Shown one piece after another: positions 46,921 through 56,863 of a DNA stretch of 64,000 nucleotides. Below the pieces are notes generated by a model. That model saw only the letters and a list, made by a program, of their open reading frames with translations. It made no database searches and was not told where the DNA came from. The stretch covers positions 37,253 to 101,252 of the forward strand of contig JANBVO010000073.1 of the NCBI GenBank assembly GCA_030052745.1. The letters are read 5' to 3'. Made by a program: the position numbers and the translations under genes. The stretch's first letter is position 1, and each line of letters opens with the position of its first letter. This DNA is from Pleurostoma richardsiae. Lineage: Eukaryota > Ascomycota > Sordariomycetes > Calosphaeriales > Pleurostomataceae.

Positions 46921-47580
46921 TTAAAGGGAATCCCCTCGCCAACAAGAGCAAACTACGTTAAAGGGCTGCAGTTGTCCTCGCCATTTCCATACAGCCTCAG
47001 ATCCAGCAGTAAGTCCTTTCCAACATTTCATACAGAAAACGTGTTTCCCACAAGGCTTCCAAATCATATCACATCCTTGAATAAAGTCTATCAAACACAT
47101 TCCACACCCCTACGCAGTCTCTGGTAATGTTACCACATATTCATCCGTAGCTACGCAAGGGAAGAAGTAATTTAGATCTTGCTCCTCCCTGCTCGAGCTG
47201 ATTGCTGTGATAACCTTGATGACTTTCTCGTATATGGGTTCATTAGATTTCTGTAGCCGTTCGAGCATTTGTAGTCGCTATTCCTGGGGGGAATCGTTTA
47301 GTGATTGAGTAAGGTATTCCGAACCCCTAACATTAAATAATATTTGCTGTTTGTCGAGATAGTATTCAATGTTTAAGCTTTGAAAGTTTAAACGAAATCT
47401 TAAGAATCTCCTTTTTCGCTCACTGGGGACCGTCGCCCAATCTTCAAGGGGATCGTCCTTAATCGGCATTGTAACTAAGTCTTCGTAGTGAGGCACAATG
47501 CACATTCGAGAAAGGAGGGACCGCTGCATTAGAAGGAACAAGCTAATAAATATAGTGAGAAGGCCTAAAATAAGGCCCAA
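46921..47580 (-). pseudogene. Membrane-anchored RING protein gene with two TAG codons
   Basis: One minus-strand frame runs from 47580 to TAA at 46923-46921. It starts with a transmembrane helix (LILGLLTIFISLFLLM), followed by a soluble linker and a C-terminal RING-like cluster: CGMCLIDF, WKPCGKHVFCMKCWKG. The first and third-to-sixth zinc ligands are present; the final C-x2-C is reduced to VVCSC. TAG at 47280 and TAG at 47112 interrupt the frame; both fit former Trp or Gln codons. Upstream, a frame to 47803 contains a second hydrophobic stretch (NWLTWYIIEVSILVLP) that may be an earlier exon. The arrangement recalls the intact TM-RING gene at 27.0-27.7 kb, though the two sequences are not close copies. 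Confidence 0.6.
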
Positions 47581-47803
47581 ACGTTCAGCGCTATAAGGCC
47601 AGAATCAAGTCCCTTAATCCCTAGGGCAGGACTAAAATTGAGACTTCTATAATGTACCACGTCAGCCAGTTAGCATGGCTTGAGCCGAGACGAGCTGCAC
47701 GGAGAAGGCTATATCCACGCGAAGGAGCTTCTCGGTCACGTATCGGGGTTGAAATGCTAGAGTAACTAGAAGACGACTGTTCAACTCTTTGATTAAAATA
47801 CAA

Positions 47804-48421
47804 AAGGACATTTCGGCCCTTTCCTCGTTAGCCAGAAGCCATGATTAACAGAGTGTTACGACTGGTAATTTAGAATGAGTAAAACAGTCAACTGCTAAAA
47901 ATTAGTTAGATGCTTAGTTCCTCCGGGGTCAAGTGCTGTAATGCGATACGAATAAAGGACGAAGTCCTAATATGGAGTTCGTTTTAAGGTACATCAATCA
48001 AACCGCCGGAATGGTAATTCGACGTAGAATTTGTAACAGAGTAGGGCTTACACCAGTTTGTTATGATTAGGAAGGGGGTTGTGCATGTAAGGAGCACAGC
48101 GTCATCCCACTTCTAAGGAGGTCTTGGTTCCCAAGGCCTCCGCTCCCATTCCGTCCCTGGCTCAACCAATCCCCCAGTGATAGATTAGCGTTGTTCAGAC
48201 TCATTCCGGTATTCCCCCTTTCGTCAGCGAGGCTTGCCCATCCGCTTCTGACCGACTTGGCTGGGGGTGATCTTGACTGCGGGGAAGTCCTTGCACCGTC
48301 TTCGGGCCGTAGGTTCATCTCCTTCGTGACGAGCGAGACCTCTCGACATGCGTCCAACACGTAATAGCGCACACAGGTTAATGATCATAGTAGTCGGTGA
48401 ACGGGAGTCGATAGGTGGTTG
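47804..48421. other. No gene identified
   Basis: The minus frame 48067-48372 has no motif. The last 8 bp (GGTGGTTG, 48414-48421) are the left target duplication of the MITE. Confidence 0.45.
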
Positions 48422-48636
48422 CAGGGTTGGAGAAAAAGGTAAAAGTCAAAAGTTAAGTTAAAGTTAGTAAATTTTATTAACTTAACTTTTCTACTAACAT
48501 TTACACGTAAAATAATAGTGCTAATGTTAAGAAATCTTAAAAATTTAAAGTTGAAGTTAATAAATTTCATTAACTTTTAAGTGAATGTTAAAATTTATGC
48601 ATTAACTTAACTTAGGTAACTTTTTCCCCAACCCTG
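48422..48636. mobile_element. hAT-type MITE, 215 bp, with perfect 8 bp target-site duplication
   Basis: A short AT-rich element starts CAGGGTTGGAGAAAAAGG and ends TTTTTCCCCAACCCTG. Its terminal inverted repeats are CAGGGTTGG/CCAACCCTG plus a further imperfect extension (AGTTAAGTTAA near both ends). It is flanked on both sides by GGTGGTTG (48414-48421 and 48637-48644), an exact 8 bp duplication as made by hAT transposases. There is no coding capacity. The termini resemble the right end of the hAT element 2 kb upstream, a possible source of the transposase. The intact duplication suggests relatively recent insertion. Confidence 0.93.
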
Positions 48637-48644
48637 GGTGGTTG

Positions 48645-49502
48645 GGACGGCTACAATAAGCTGGGGCTTATTGCTTAGGTTGGCACGCAGGCAGTCGAGA
48701 CTGACTGCGTGGGAGACTGCGTGGGAGTCTGCATAGACTAAGGCATGATGTTCAAGTCAGGATATCAGGTAATAATGGTAGTAAGAGCTCGATTCTCTAG
48801 CTAGTATGTTTGTCCGTCAGACTGGCCTTTTATAAGGCCAGGCCTGACACCTCACGTGTCAGGCAGCTCCAGGTGCTCCTGGGAGGGGCACCCAGAACAT
48901 GTAGCAGGGACAGCACCATCGGCAGTCGAGCGTGCGTGGAATCTTGCGCGTTGTCCCTAAACTTTCTAACCGGCTGGGTAGTCTATATGCAATATAATGT
49001 TCGTTGCTACCGCGAGCGAAGTGCAGGGCAGACTAGGCATTCGGACCGATCAACGCCAAATTTTAAGCTCGAGCTTTGATGCGTGTTAACACTTCTGCCA
49101 TGGAGTAACCCTTCAGACCGCGACGCCTGGCCGCATGCTGTATACAGGCCGCCGAGCAGCATCTGCTCCAGCACTGCCACCATATTCTAGTAATCAATGA
49201 CCGCGGCCTGGTTCCACTTACCACCTTTCAGCAGCCCACCACGGCCGTAAGAAGGAGCTTGAAGAAAGGGGCCTGAAATAGATATGTCCGGCTAATATGC
49301 ACGTCCACCTGGTTAATGGAACGAATTCAGTATTCCAGTGTCCTTCGTTTCCCGATTCCTCCTTCACTTAGGGAGTTAGTTTCCTACCTGGGTCCATGGT
49401 TGTTCCAGGGAAGAGCTCATCGGCGAACTGACCGTTCGTGGTGTCTTGGCTTCCACGCCTTTTCAGCCTATCCACGGCTCGGAGGGCGCTCCCGTTGGTC
49501 AG
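48645..49502. other. Hairpin-rich intergenic DNA, possible solo-LTR fragment
   Basis: Contains a stem GGCCTT/AAGGCC around a TATA-like core (48824-48839). Next to it is a perfect 9 bp stem, GCCTGACAC at 48842-48850 and GTGTCAGGC at 48856-48864, followed by another imperfect hairpin. Hairpins plus a TATAAG box recall an LTR promoter, but no LTR ends or second copy were found in the window. No gene is recognised. Confidence 0.3.
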
Positions 49503-49766
49503 CTAACACAGCTCGGTCCTGAATCCCTCGCGGCCGAGCTTCAACGCCATGGCGTTCTGGAAGGTCGAGCCGTCCACCCCGACGCCCAGGGCCATGCCGA
49601 GCTGTCTCAGGAAGGCGGACATGGCGGTCGTGCTCCCTTCCTCCCCGCACGCGCACATGGCCTGCGTGGTGAATTCTGCGAGTTGAGGACCGCCCCGTGG
49701 CCGAAGCCGAGGACGACTAGGGTCACACCGCGGCGGGTGTGCCGACCCTATCATCACCGGAAACAA
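49503..49766 (-). pseudogene. MFS multidrug-type transporter fragment
   Basis: On the minus strand a short piece matches the last third of 14-TM MFS (DHA2-type) transporters. One frame gives LVVLGFGHGAVLNSQN, the next frame gives TTQAMCACGEEGSTTAMSAF followed by LRQLGMALGVGV and GSTFQNAMALKL. The change of frame between the two pieces and the absence of the other helices show a broken fragment. Composition is normal and GC-rich, without RIP signs. Confidence 0.7.
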
Positions 49767-50665
49767 ACTTCAAAGATATAACAGGCATGCGACAGCAGAG
49801 CATCAATACTTCGACCTAACCGAGTCCATAGCCCTTAAGCAACTGACGCTCTCGTGCTGAGGCCACCGACTGTGACATCTCCAGAGTTGCCCAACCCCCT
49901 GGCCCCACCGTTACAAAAGTTTCGTTGGGACTTCATGGTCAAGAATCAGCACAATCAGAGCATATACGAGTCCAGTCAGCTGCAAGAGGACCGGGTGCAC
50001 GCGCCGGCGGCTGGGACCGTTGAACAAAATCGGCCCTACGCAGTCTCCACACTGCGTTTCGGCCGGATAACTTCATGTTCTATTGTTTCGCAGACAAGTA
50101 AGAGACAGTAAAGTCTCCACGGAATCGAATAAGACCCGCTACTGACGACTTCCAGGCGGACAACATAATGCCGACGTATAGCACACCGACAGTGTCGTAG
50201 ACCGCGTTACAGAGAACAGTAATCCCGAAAGAAGATATAGGTTAGTATTAATACTATATTAATTCCGATAAACACTATAATCTAGGCGGATCAGCGGACA
50301 GGAGAATAGTAATAAGGACAGCGATGCTGATGAAATCCGCGAACTGGACTGGCCAGCCCAGATCACACGATCCTTGTCTGCTCTGTAGCTCATCGTTGAT
50401 CCACCGAAGATGCTTTCATCAAAAAAGAGGCCAACCCCCTTCCTTTGTTTGACGGTCGGGTATGGAAATAGATATATTGATCTTAATCAACTACAGTTAA
50501 ACATCTCGGGCTTCGAGAAAATCCGGCTTGGCCCGAAGGGTATTATTAAAAGGAGTCGCAACTCAGGTTATGTGCTTCGCCGAAGCTTTTCCGAGTTGAG
50601 AATTCCAGGCACCTTTTGACATCCTAGACGGATCAAATTTCGACCAAACTCCACTCAGCACCCCC
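49767..50665. other. No gene identified
   Basis: The plus frames 49854-50111 and 50410-50619 have no motif. Confidence 0.45.
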
Positions 50666-51253
50666 TTATTCAGGTAGCTGCGTGTTCTTCCGCAATGCTT
50701 CGTTCTGACGGGCCAACTCCGCCTTTTGCTCTTCTAGTTGCGTAATGTATTTAAGAGTCTCTTTAAGCACCGTTATATCGTTTAACGTTGAGGATATAGA
50801 TTTAAGTGAGTCTGTTCTGGGGACGCCGTGGTTATTGAGCGTGTCCAATGACTTCTCGTTTGTCCGTCGTAGTTCCAACTTTGGCAGTGGAATTTCCCGA
50901 AGCGAGGGTATACTGTCGCGCAAGGCGATCATCATATCCTCTAAATCCTCGTGGTAGCTCTCCTCATCCATACTGTCTACAACACTGTTGGATTCCGCTC
51001 TGCTGTGTCCGCATGATGTTGCGGAGATGGAGCATTGGAAGTTTATGCTCCGGTGCTCTCCCGATGGCATCGGCCCATGGAAATTGTCTGCACCCTGAGG
51101 GGCTGGTGTTATCTGACCCTCGTGGTTTTGTCCCTGCGATGTCTGGACGGACGTCGAAATTGGTAAAGGGGATGGCGAACGCGACATGTGGAACATAATG
51201 ACATCTTCCGGGTCAGTACAGTTAGGTAGCGAGTATTCCAGAGTGTAGTGCAT
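50666..51253 (-). CDS. HLH-leucine zipper protein with an acidic 'basic' region
   Basis: A single exon of 195 residues in a clean frame. Helix 1 is at about 102-119 (EDMMIALRDSIPSLRE) and helix 2 runs into a zipper at about 155-190 (LNDITVLKETLKYITQLEEQ then KAELARQNEALRKN). These match fungal SREBP-like bHLH proteins, which usually have VVEKRYRxNLNxxI just before helix 1. Here that position reads SVVDSMDEESYHEDLEDMMI: the basic residues are replaced by Asp, Glu and Ser. The protein should dimerise but not bind E-box DNA, like an Id-type inhibitor. The linker between the helices is long (about 35 residues). The N-terminal 80 residues are low complexity. This reading is inferred from sequence alone. 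Confidence 0.75.
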   Translation of the reverse strand: MHYTLEYSLPNCTDPEDVIMFHMSRSPSPLPISTSVQTSQGQNHEGQITPAPQGADNFHGPMPSGEHRSINFQCSISATSCGHSRAESNSVVDSMDEESYHEDLEDMMIALRDSIPSLREIPLPKLELRRTNEKSLDTLNNHGVPRTDSLKSISSTLNDITVLKETLKYITQLEEQKAELARQNEALRKNTQLPE

Positions 51254-54253
51254 GATTCACTACGTGATAAACCAAGAAGTTGACTTGACTGGTAAAAAGT
51301 GAGATTGGTTGATGAAAAGACTATTCGGACACTAAATTGGAGCTGCGTTGCATACGATAGCATGCTTAAATAATGCCGTAGTAGGTAATAGGTGTCGAAT
51401 GGTATGATAACATGACAATTAGCGGCGTAGGCGCTTCATGAGACCTGCCAGCAGCGTGACTATCAGGAACGACGAAGCTGGCCCGTCAGTGTCTTAGATG
51501 ATTGGACGACGAAAGCAGCCATAATTTTTGTGGATGCGTGCCACTTCCAAAAATAGCAAACTGTACGGGTCCGAATACCCGCGGGTCCGCGCAGGCTTTC
51601 CCGCACTTATGTGACCGCAGCAGCTCCCATCACTATAACCGTTGCATCCTACCCAAGATGCTCCTTTAATCCAACACAGAGGACAAATAGTGTTCAAATT
51701 TGACGTGACACGAAGATCGGCATAACTGTTGCGTGCGCTCCATCCATTAACTGGGATCAGTGAGGCGAGAGATATGTCGTTCGGGTAACATGTAACGTCT
51801 CCTCTGGACATATTAAGAAATGTCGGCAGAGGCCACTGGAGCTCAGGAAGGACATCGGATCCAACTTTTCTCATGTGCTATTGGCTTCCTCTCGACAAGA
51901 TGAGCTGACCCCTCATGGAACCGAAGTAGAACAGGTAAATTCTTCTGGACTTCTCTGCCCCACGAGCCTGTGGTACATTGGTCGTCCCAGTTGCTGCAGC
52001 GCCGTTGATTCCAGTGATTGCGTTCATACCGACCTTGATGCTGCAGATGCCGCTCAGGATGTAGGTCGTGACGTATAAGTTCTTACCCGACTACCGGATG
52101 ATGTCCAAGACGTACTACATGAAGTCATATCTTGCTTGCATCTCGACAACACAACAATATTACAACGGATCAGCTCGCAAGACAATCTAGTCGCATATTA
52201 CGTTCATCGGCTGCTAGATAGCTCCGAGGAGCGACGTGGGATTACGGTGAGATATTTGCATCGAAGGGCTGGCAGCGTAACACTTGCTGTTGTGTGATCG
52301 AGTATATGTGACGGCGAAGTATGGCACGAAGGACGGCGCATGCTCTCAGTATACAGCTATGAATAAGAGCGCAGCAGCCAACGAATGACGTCTGCCGTCA
52401 TGAGCATAAACATTGCGGGGAGTTATATTGGACGCTGCGATTCGCAACCTGACGAAGGATGTGAAGAGTGCAGGTCGAAAACCGTAGTATATGCTGAGCT
52501 TGTGAGACCACATTCTGCGGCTATAGTGCTCTAATTCTCATTTACCAGGACAGGCATGATGATTCAGTAGATGAAGTACGCCCTAGACATCTAATTGTGA
52601 CCTAGTCGAAGGACCTCAGGAATCCCGTGATACCGATCCAAGTATTGGATACATGTTCAGGGCAACGACCACGGGCGACGAAGTGACTTTCGCGACATCC
52701 ACCGCCGCGCCGAATCCACCCTTGACGGTCAGTACTCTAAGAGACAACACCATTGACGCGATCATAGCCTACTAGCACCGTGCAGGAGCGGCGGGCCGTG
52801 TGCCCCACCCGCATTCATACCACAATCTCATCCCTTACTCCAGCATACGAGTGTCCGCAAGGCAATCTCGTGTTGCGCGTCGCGATGGTCGTGCTTGTCA
52901 AGAATAAGAGCACTCGAAAAGGTGCTTCCTTTCTGTCGGGGCTGTCCTATCGCCAGAACAGACAATCTTTCATGTAGAGAACTCATCCGAGTAATTCTAC
53001 CCCCAATGACCTAAACAAATACTTAGCGCCAGTATGTGCGGCTCCTGCAGACAGGCACGAAGCTAGCTGCGAGGTCTATCACACTGTCTGACAGGACGCA
53101 TCTACAGAGCCATACCACAGTAATCTACGGTACACTAACCTTATACCTTAATCCTCTATCCGCCGCTCACGGCTATCTATATAAACCTAAAAGTCAACCA
53201 CTATCAAAATATACGCGTAAAATAGCTATTAGCCTTCATTAACTCAGACAATGATTTCATTCTTAGAGACATAGAGTTGCCGCGCTTCATTTTCATCAAT
53301 ACATTTAGTATCAAGACCTACCATGACTTCTATCCCCTACCAGGTCCCGTAAATATCCAAACTAGCCTTTAACATGTAATTCTTACGCGCGTCATGAATA
53401 AACCTATCGAGCCGTAAGGCACATCGACTGGCTCATAGACAGCCACAATCGCACTAGTACGAACTACATCATTATGTAGCGGCCAAGAGGACAGCTGCAG
53501 TAAACTATTACCAACTGCCAAAGCCAGCAGGGCACGAGTAGCTACCAATTTATTGCGCGAGAAAGGTGGAAGTCTTATTGACAGGAATGAAAGAGCTAGC
53601 TGTGACAAAGGTCAGATCAGGTCTCACACATGCTTCGCATACGGACTGGCTCTCACTCGTAGATCCGAATTTCTCGTCCACGCCGCACTTTTCGAAATTT
53701 CGCACGACGTAATTTCTTATATGGACCGCACTTTTCGAAATTTCGCACGACGTAATTTCTTATATGGAAGTGGTATGCCATAACTACCTTCAGCCACACT
53801 TCTAGATTCGAGAGGCTCCTCCGGTAGATATTGAAGTAATCTTCGACAAGGTGCGGGGTAAATTAAGCTAACCTGATTTATTCTTGCCGAAGCTAAGTCT
53901 CGGCGTCGGAAGATTACACCACGAAATCAGATCACTTGTTGAGAGATCCATCCAACCAATCGAACACGTGGGTGTCTCAAAACCTAATTGTGTGCACTGA
54001 CGCCAAGAGCTGTGTCCCACTTTTCATGCTTATGAGAGGCGGTATCCACGGCATAGATGAATGTCAAGGGCTCCATTCGTGACACACACCATTTTGTCTT
54101 TCTCATCCGTGACTTTTGTTACTGCGACGGAATTGTGTGCTTAAAATTTCCTTGCAGTTTACCTGAGATCGACTGGTGCCCGCAAACGAAGCATATAGAG
54201 CACTCCGCGAGAGACCAAAAGCAACATCGGACAACTACTCGGAATTGCACATC
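51254..54253. other. Long stretch without a recognisable gene
   Basis: The minus frame 51494-51874 (126 codons, Cys-rich: NTICPLCWIKGASWVGCNG) and the plus frames 51875-52078, 52780-52977 and 53036-53242 are open but unrecognised. A 43 bp tandem duplication lies at 53683-53768. The region 52080-53400 looks decayed. Confidence 0.4.
53683..53768. repeat. Two-copy direct tandem repeat, 43 bp unit
   Basis: The unit starts CCGCACTTTTCGAAATTTCG and ends ATATGGA. It occurs at 53683-53725 and again, identically, at 53726-53768. It looks like a simple local duplication. Confidence 0.95.
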
Positions 54254-55941
54254 ATGGGTATCCTACCCCTTCTGGATTGGAGCGGCAGCAAGCTTGTTGG
54301 ACAATTTTGGAACACGATCAGGGAGAACTGGTACCTTGGCTTCACGTCCTTTGGAGGGCCACCTGTGCATTTCAAGATTGTGAGCGTCAAGCAACCTGTG
54401 AATCTCATCTTGCCGCCTCGTGCTGATATTGAAGGTTTTGTCAGTTTCGCGACAAGTTCGTCAACAACCTGGAATGGATCGACGAGCAGGTTTATCAAGA
54501 ACTCTTCAGTGTCTGCCAAGCCTTGTCCGGGCCCGGAAGCACCAAGATGCACTACTGCATCAATCTCATACATGATGGATTTCTGTCAGCTGTGCTGGGC
54601 TTCTTTATCTGGAGGTAAGCCATTATGTTCAGGCTGCCGCCACCGACGCGAGCTTCGCATCATCGACAGATGTTTCTGACACGGGGGACAAGTCTTCCAG
54701 GCGCATTCGGAATGTACGGCCTGTCCGTTGGAGTCTCAAACATCGGCGATACCCTTCCAGCTGTTGTCTATGCGCTCCTGTCCGGTCTCAATGCCGCCAC
54801 GGTAGGCATCATCGCTCTGGCTGCCGTTGAGCTGACGCACAAAGCTATCACGGATAGGCTGACACGCTTGCTGGTGTTTCTCAGCGCGGCGGCGGGATTA
54901 CTATATAACGCCCTCTGGTACTTCCCACTGTTAATGGTTGTTGCCGGAATAATCACTGTCATACATGACTTCCATTGGTTGCATGGGTCTGTCAAGACAG
55001 TCTGGGACATGATAATCAGGATAAGGCAGCGTCCTGCTGAGCCGGAGGAGAGCATCGAGCTTCCGGAGCAAAATTCCTCAATAGAGCGTCAGAGTCGAAA
55101 CGGTAGTAGGGAAACCGGCAATACCGCTGCTGGCCCGTCAAGACGGACAGGAAAGAGCCCTTCATCAGACGGTCTGCCAACAACCGAGAGGAAAGCCGCC
55201 GAAACTGTGCCAGCCTCCTCGTCGGCGGCGGAAGAGCCTCGCACCGTCCCGCCTCAACGAAGCCTAGATTTCTCTTGGAAGTTCGGTTTAATCATCATCT
55301 GTCTCTTCCTCACCTCATTTCTCCTCGTCATGATCCTCAGAGGCGTGCTACCGAAAAAGGATCTACTTTACAGTCTTTTCGCGAACATGTACCTCGCCGG
55401 GACCATCATATTTGGTGGCGGCCCTGTTGTTATCCCCCTTCTTCGCGAGTATATCGTTGCGGAGGGTTGGGTAAGCCCGAGAGATTTCCTCATCGGCTTG
55501 GCCATCATCCAGGGGTTCCCTGGACCAAATTTCAACTTCGCTGTCTACCTTGGCTCGCTCACCGCCATCAATAGGGGCAACAACTCGTTTGCCGGAGCTC
55601 TTTTGGGTTTCCTTGGCATCTTCTTCCCAGGTCTACTTCTAATTCATGGTACTATGGGTATCTGGGGATCTATCCGCACCTGGCGCTGGGTGAAGTCTAC
55701 CATTCGCGGTGTGAATGCTGCTGCAGTGGGATTGATCTATACCGCTGTGTATCGGCTGTGGCAAATCGGGTGGATTAAAGACGGATTCCAGCAGGGAACA
55801 AGTCTGGCGAACGATCCTTGGTGGGTTGTGGTCACTGCTTCTAGCTTTGTTGGCGGGTCTTGGTTTGGGGTCAGTCCTCCCATGGCTATCATCGTCGGAG
55901 CTGCACTGGGCTTGATCAGGCACGGAGTTGTGTCTGCCTAA
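54254..55941 (+). CDS. chrA-like: CHR-family chromate transporter
   Basis: Membrane ion transporter of the CHR family, known for chromate efflux in bacteria and fungi. Exons are 54254-54379, 54445-54614 and 54693-55941, about 514 residues. Introns of 65 and 78 bp are in phase and join PVHFKI to FRDKFV and FFIWS to LPGAFGMYG. It is a long-chain, two-domain form. Domain 1 has FTSFGGPPVHF and CQALSGPGSTKMHY. Domain 2 has IIFGGGPVVIPLLREYI and QGFPGPNFNFAVYLG, the paired signature motifs of the family. A polar linker (Ser/Pro/Glu-rich, about residues 240-310) separates the halves. The frame is open to a Met at 54176, but 54254 (MGILPLLDW) fits the family start. It is intact, with no RIP signs. 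Confidence 0.93.
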
Positions 55942-56860
55942 ACGGACCCAATAGCTGGAAGGAACCTCCGAGAGTGTGGTTGGATGAGAAAGCCGTATGG
56001 AAGCTTACGATTGTTCCCTACACGATCATGACGAGTCATTCTTCTCCCCCGCTTGTCGTTGTGCAAGTGTGTTTCTTGCGGGGGGAGACAGACCGACTAA
56101 TTGCGAACGGGTTATCTGCGCCTCATGCAGTGCCGCTGTGAGCCCGGATAAGAAGAGCTATGCATGCCCGAAGCGGATCTATTCCGGCTACGGTAGACAG
56201 TGTTGCACCACTGCTGATGGGCGCCGAAAATGGCTGCCTCATTAACTCCTAAGGGCCATCCCCGCTAGACGGGACAGCGAGCTCCCTCTCACTTCTTCCA
56301 TCCGTCTTTCTCCCGCCAGCTCGCATCTCGCCGCGGCCATCGCTCTCTGCCCCTCCTCGTCACCTTTAGCGCCTCGATTCATGCCCAGCATGGCAGGCCT
56401 CGACCTCTTGACCGACGATGACTACAACAGCGGGGCAGAGCCCTGGGTTGTTGTGGCCTGTGGCTTTTGGTGAATTTCGTGGCCTCGCCACTAGTGCGCG
56501 CGGCTCTTTCAGTGAAAGGGGATGCCCCTAACCCAGTTCCAGGAAGTACCCCGGACGGCGTAATCTGCGTGGGAAATAACATGTCGTAGGGCGACATGGG
56601 GGAGGCGAGGTAAGTGAAAGAGGATTTCAATGAAAGGGGATACGTTGATTGGTCCAGAAGCAAGTAACAGACCGGGGTAGTAGAAGGAGATAGGAGAAAA
56701 GACGCGCCTATATCCAGAGTCGAAGGCTATCATTATTATTACATTATTATTACTATCACTCTAGATACTATAATATAAGACCGGACCGTCAATCGTCTCT
56801 TTCATCTAGCAGATCAATCACCGCATACATCTATCTCAATAGCTGCATAACCATAGGCGT
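55942..56860. other. Intergenic, no gene identified
   Basis: Follows the chromate transporter. Short frames (for example 55997-56245, Cys-containing) have no recognised domain. Composition becomes RIP-like from about 56720. Confidence 0.45.
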
Positions 56861-56863
56861 CGA

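Noticed and set aside
48385-48570. 61-codon minus-strand frame rich in Asn, Phe and Lys
   Set aside because: It lies inside the AT-rich MITE bounded by terminal inverted repeats and target duplications.
48645-48900. Solo LTR
   Set aside because: Hairpins and a TATA-like core are suggestive, but no TG...CA ends, target duplication or second copy could be shown, so it is only noted in the gap entry.
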